From Pseudomonas taeanensis MS-3 (GTDB taxonomy: Bacteria; Pseudomonadota; Gammaproteobacteria; Pseudomonadales; Pseudomonadaceae): 64,000 nt of DNA. Both the position numbers and the translations under genes were made by a program. The notes beneath the pieces are model-generated. The model was not told the DNA's origin, ran no database searches, and saw only the letters and a list, made by a program, of their open reading frames with translations. The DNA is taken from assembly GCF_000498575.2 (NCBI RefSeq), contig NZ_AWSQ01000005.1:1-64000 (forward strand), in the 5' to 3' direction. Shown piece by piece: positions 61,584 through 64,000 of the stretch; the first letter of the stretch is position 1; each line of letters begins with the position of its first letter.

Positions 61584-62293
61584 TCGAGATTATTCAGGAG
61601 TATGGCCAGGCTTACCTGTGGAACGATGGCTACCATCTGTCCGGCCTGGCCATGACGCTGTGGTTGCTGACCGTCTCCATCGTCATAGGTTTTGTGCTCT
61701 CGGTGCCTCTGTCGGTGGCGCGTGTGTCGCAAAACTGGGCGATTCGCGGGCCAGTCTGGTTCTACACCTATGTGTTCCGCGGTACACCGCTGTATATCCA
61801 GTTGCTGATTATCTACACCGGTATCTACAGCCTTGAGGTGGTGCGCGGTCAGCCGCTGCTGGAAGGTTTCTTTCGCGATGGCCTCAATTGCACGCTGTTG
61901 GCTTTCGCGATGAACACTTGCGCCTACACCACTGAGGTCTTCGCTGGGGCCATTCGGGCGACGCCTTATGGCGAGATCGAGGCGGGACGTGCCTACGGTA
62001 TGTCGTCTTTCGGTTTATATCGGCGGATTATCTTGCCGTCGGCGTTGCGCCGCGCGCTGCCGTACTACAGCAATGAAGTGATTCTGATGCTGCACTCCAC
62101 CACGCTGGCCTTTACCGCTACGGTTCCCGACATTCTTAAAGTGGCGCGGGACGTCAACTCGGCAACTTATGCCTCGTTCGAGGCCTTCGGTATCGCTGCC
62201 GTGCTCTATGCATTGCTGGCATTCGTACTGGTCTGGGTGTTTCGCCGCTGCGAAATACGCTGGCTGGCCTTCCAGAAGCCCCAGTCCCATTGA
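61580..62293 (+). CDS. basic amino acid ABC transporter permease 2 (HisM/AotM type)
   Basis: A 237-residue membrane protein. YVFRGTPLYIQLLIIYTGIY, TCAYTTEVFAGAIRATPYGEIEAGRAYGMS and the EAA loop YRRIILPSALRRALPYYSNE are typical. The ATGA overlap with permease 1 shows translational coupling. Confidence 0.92.
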   Translation: MIEIIQEYGQAYLWNDGYHLSGLAMTLWLLTVSIVIGFVLSVPLSVARVSQNWAIRGPVWFYTYVFRGTPLYIQLLIIYTGIYSLEVVRGQPLLEGFFRDGLNCTLLAFAMNTCAYTTEVFAGAIRATPYGEIEAGRAYGMSSFGLYRRIILPSALRRALPYYSNEVILMLHSTTLAFTATVPDILKVARDVNSATYASFEAFGIAAVLYALLAFVLVWVFRRCEIRWLAFQKPQSH

Positions 62294-62320
62294 TTCGCCG
62301 GATTTAGAGAGAGTCGATCC

Positions 62321-63088
62321 ATGTATAAATTGACGGTAGAAGATCTGCATAAGAAGTATGGCCCCCATAAGGTGCTCAAAGGGGTGTCATTGAAAGCCAA
62401 GGCGGGGGATGTGATCAGCATCATCGGCTCGAGCGGATCGGGAAAAAGCACTTTCCTGCGTTGCATCAACTTTCTCGAGCAGCCTTGCGCGGGGCGCATC
62501 ACGGTGAATGCCGAGGAAATTCGGACTCACAATGATTCCAGTGGCGCGCTGAAGGTGAGCGATGCCCGTCAGTTGCAGCGAGTGCGGACCAAGCTGGCGA
62601 TGGTCTTTCAGCACTTCAATCTGTGGCAGCACATGACGGTGTTGGAGAACATCACCGAGGCACCGATTCATGTGCTCGGCGTCAGCCGCAAGGAGGCTGA
62701 ACAGCGGGCGCGGGGCTACCTGGCCAAGGTCGGCCTGGAACCCAGCGTGGAAGACAAGTACCCCTCGCACCTCTCTGGTGGGCAGCAGCAGCGTGTGGCT
62801 ATTGCGCGCGCGCTGGCGGTGGAGCCGGAAGTGATGCTGTTCGACGAACCCACCTCGGCCCTCGACCCGGAGTTGGTCGGTGAGGTGCTGAAGGTGATGC
62901 AGGCGCTGGCCGAAGAGGGCCGCACCATGGTCGTGGTGACCCATGAAATGGGCTTCGCTCGCAACGTGTCCAACCACGTGATGTTCCTCCACCAAGGTGT
63001 CGTCGAGGAGGAGGGGCATCCGAGCGAGGTGCTGGTCAATCCGCAGAGCGAGCGTTTGACGCAGTTCCTCTCTGGTCGCTTGAAGTAA
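62321..63088 (+). CDS. basic amino acid ABC transporter ATPase (HisP/AotP type)
   Basis: A 255-residue ATPase. Walker A GSSGSGKST, Q loop MVFQHFNLWQHMT, signature LSGGQQQRVAIARAL, Walker B VMLFDEPTSALDPE and H loop VVVTHEMGFA are all present. The HNDSSG insertion before the Q loop is seen in HisP-like proteins. It drives import through the two permeases. Confidence 0.95.
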   Translation: MYKLTVEDLHKKYGPHKVLKGVSLKAKAGDVISIIGSSGSGKSTFLRCINFLEQPCAGRITVNAEEIRTHNDSSGALKVSDARQLQRVRTKLAMVFQHFNLWQHMTVLENITEAPIHVLGVSRKEAEQRARGYLAKVGLEPSVEDKYPSHLSGGQQQRVAIARALAVEPEVMLFDEPTSALDPELVGEVLKVMQALAEEGRTMVVVTHEMGFARNVSNHVMFLHQGVVEEEGHPSEVLVNPQSERLTQFLSGRLK

Positions 63089-63123
63089 TCCACCGCACAG
63101 CCTGTCAGCAGGATGAGATCAGC

Positions 63124-64000
63124 ATGAGCCAAGACTTTCCAGCACAGCCAAGCTATTCAGCGCAGCGTGAACGCTTTCTCGTTGCTGCGCGGGCCGCGGG
63201 GGCCCGCCTGAGCGAGTATCGCCATCCTTTGAGTGGGCCCTTCGACGAAGCGCTGCTCACCGATGTCGCGGTAATCGGCGACCCTAGCGCTTCGCGAGTG
63301 CTGGTGGCGCTCAGTGGCACCCACGGGATTGAGGGCTTCTATGGCTCGAACTGCCAGGCCAGTTGGTTGCAGGAGCTGGCTGGCAGGGAGCTGCCAAGGG
63401 ACGTGGCGGTGGTGATGATCCATCTGATCAATCCTTGGGGCACGGCCTGGATGCGTCGGGTCAATGAGGACAATATCGACCTCAACCGCAACTACCTGGA
63501 TTTCGCCCAGCCCGCGCCGGTCAATCGCGGCTACGAGGCGTTGCACGAGATCTATGCCTGCTCCCAGTTGCGAGGTTCGCAGCGCGAGCGAGCGGATGCA
63601 CTGTTGGCTGAACGGCTCCGTGCCGAGGGTTGGTCGGCGCTGATGGCGATAGTCGAGGCCGGGCAGTATGCCCATCCCGACGGCCTGTTTTATGGCGGTC
63701 AGGCAGCGAGTTGGTCGAACCAGACGCTGCATCGAATCATGCAGCAGCATCTGGACCAGGCGCGTACCGTCATGTGTTTCGATCTGCATACCGGCGCCGG
63801 CGATTACGGTCACCTGATGTTGCTGGCAATCGCCCAGGCCGCCTATCCGGCGCTGGACGATGCGCAGGCGGTGTATGGTCCCTGGCTGCACACACTGCTC
63901 ACCGGCAGCGATAACCAGAGCGATACCGGTGTTGCGGCGACAACCACGGGCTATACCTCGCAGGCGCTGCTCAATGCCTTGCCCGATCAGCACTTGATGC
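63124..64000 (+). CDS. DUF2817-family M14-like zinc peptidase/deacylase, 3' end cut by window edge
   Basis: 292 codons are visible, from ATG 63124. Zinc ligands are H and E in LSGTHGIEGFYG and H in CFDLHTGAGDYGHL; the substrate-binding segment is NEDNIDLNRNYLDF. DUF2817 proteins resemble M14 carboxypeptidases and aspartoacylases. It is 35 bases after the ATPase gene, so it probably belongs to the operon. It may process an imported amino acid derivative or peptide. The catalytic Glu is expected beyond the window. Confidence 0.82.
   Translation, partial: MSQDFPAQPSYSAQRERFLVAARAAGARLSEYRHPLSGPFDEALLTDVAVIGDPSASRVLVALSGTHGIEGFYGSNCQASWLQELAGRELPRDVAVVMIHLINPWGTAWMRRVNEDNIDLNRNYLDFAQPAPVNRGYEALHEIYACSQLRGSQRERADALLAERLRAEGWSALMAIVEAGQYAHPDGLFYGGQAASWSNQTLHRIMQQHLDQARTVMCFDLHTGAGDYGHLMLLAIAQAAYPALDDAQAVYGPWLHTLLTGSDNQSDTGVAATTTGYTSQALLNALPDQHLM

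Noticed and set aside
1..64000. CRISPR arrays, tRNA or rRNA genes, prophage integrase
   Set aside because: No regularly spaced direct repeats, tRNA-like segments, rRNA sequence or integrase frame were seen on reading the window.

Overview
The window is high-GC DNA from a Pseudomonas-type gammaproteobacterium. Two things support this: the gene order gcl, GlcG-like, TetR, moaA2 (the order known around PA1502-PA1505 of P. aeruginosa), and a type VI secretion (T6SS) cluster in the gene order of the P. aeruginosa HSI-II locus. No rRNA, tRNA or CRISPR array was seen.

Layout. (1) 1-5040: glyoxylate metabolism (gcl, cut by the window edge; GlcG-like protein; TetR regulator), a second MoaA, and an orphan periplasmic binding protein. 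(2) 5244-12303: a nucleotide-signalling island with a CHASE2 class III nucleotide cyclase, an OmpA-like lipoprotein, a FecR-domain periplasmic protein, and two HD-GYP proteins. The second HD-GYP gene is translationally coupled to an NrtS-like small membrane protein. (3) 12468-16833: an ECF sigma factor with a zinc-finger anti-sigma factor, a secreted M14 carboxypeptidase, and a small lipoprotein. (4) 16885-58688, all on the minus strand: one T6SS locus. Read in its transcription direction it is tssA-B-C-E, [PAAR metalloprotease effector plus two lipoprotein genes], tssF-G-clpV-sfa, [vgrG, DUF4123 adaptor, VasX-like effector, three tandem immunity paralogs], orfX-like lipoprotein, fha-tssJ-K-L-M-stp-stk, [vgrG, peptidoglycan hydrolase effector, immunity], [vgrG pseudogene, second peptidoglycan hydrolase effector, immunity]. 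The core set is complete except that no hcp (tssD) lies in the window. (5) 59015-59660: a decayed IS5-family transposase at the edge of the T6SS locus. (6) 59936-64000: a basic amino acid ABC transporter operon followed by a DUF2817 peptidase-like gene cut by the window end.

How it works together. The T6SS core builds a contractile injector that may be controlled by Sfa (sigma54 activator) and by the Stk/Stp/Fha phosphorylation pathway. Its cargo is predicted to hit three targets: peptidoglycan (two M23-like/GH19 proteins), membranes (VasX-like), and an unknown protein substrate (HExxH metalloprotease). The peptidoglycan and metalloprotease effectors are followed by predicted exported immunity proteins and the membrane effector by membrane-spanning ones, which agrees with these targets.

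The most interesting material is the cargo: a duplicated vgrG/GH19 module with a deletion-inactivated vgrG, AT-rich swapped effector tips, an XAC2610-like immunity protein, a palindromic repeat inserted in frame in one vgrG, and three tandem immunity genes.
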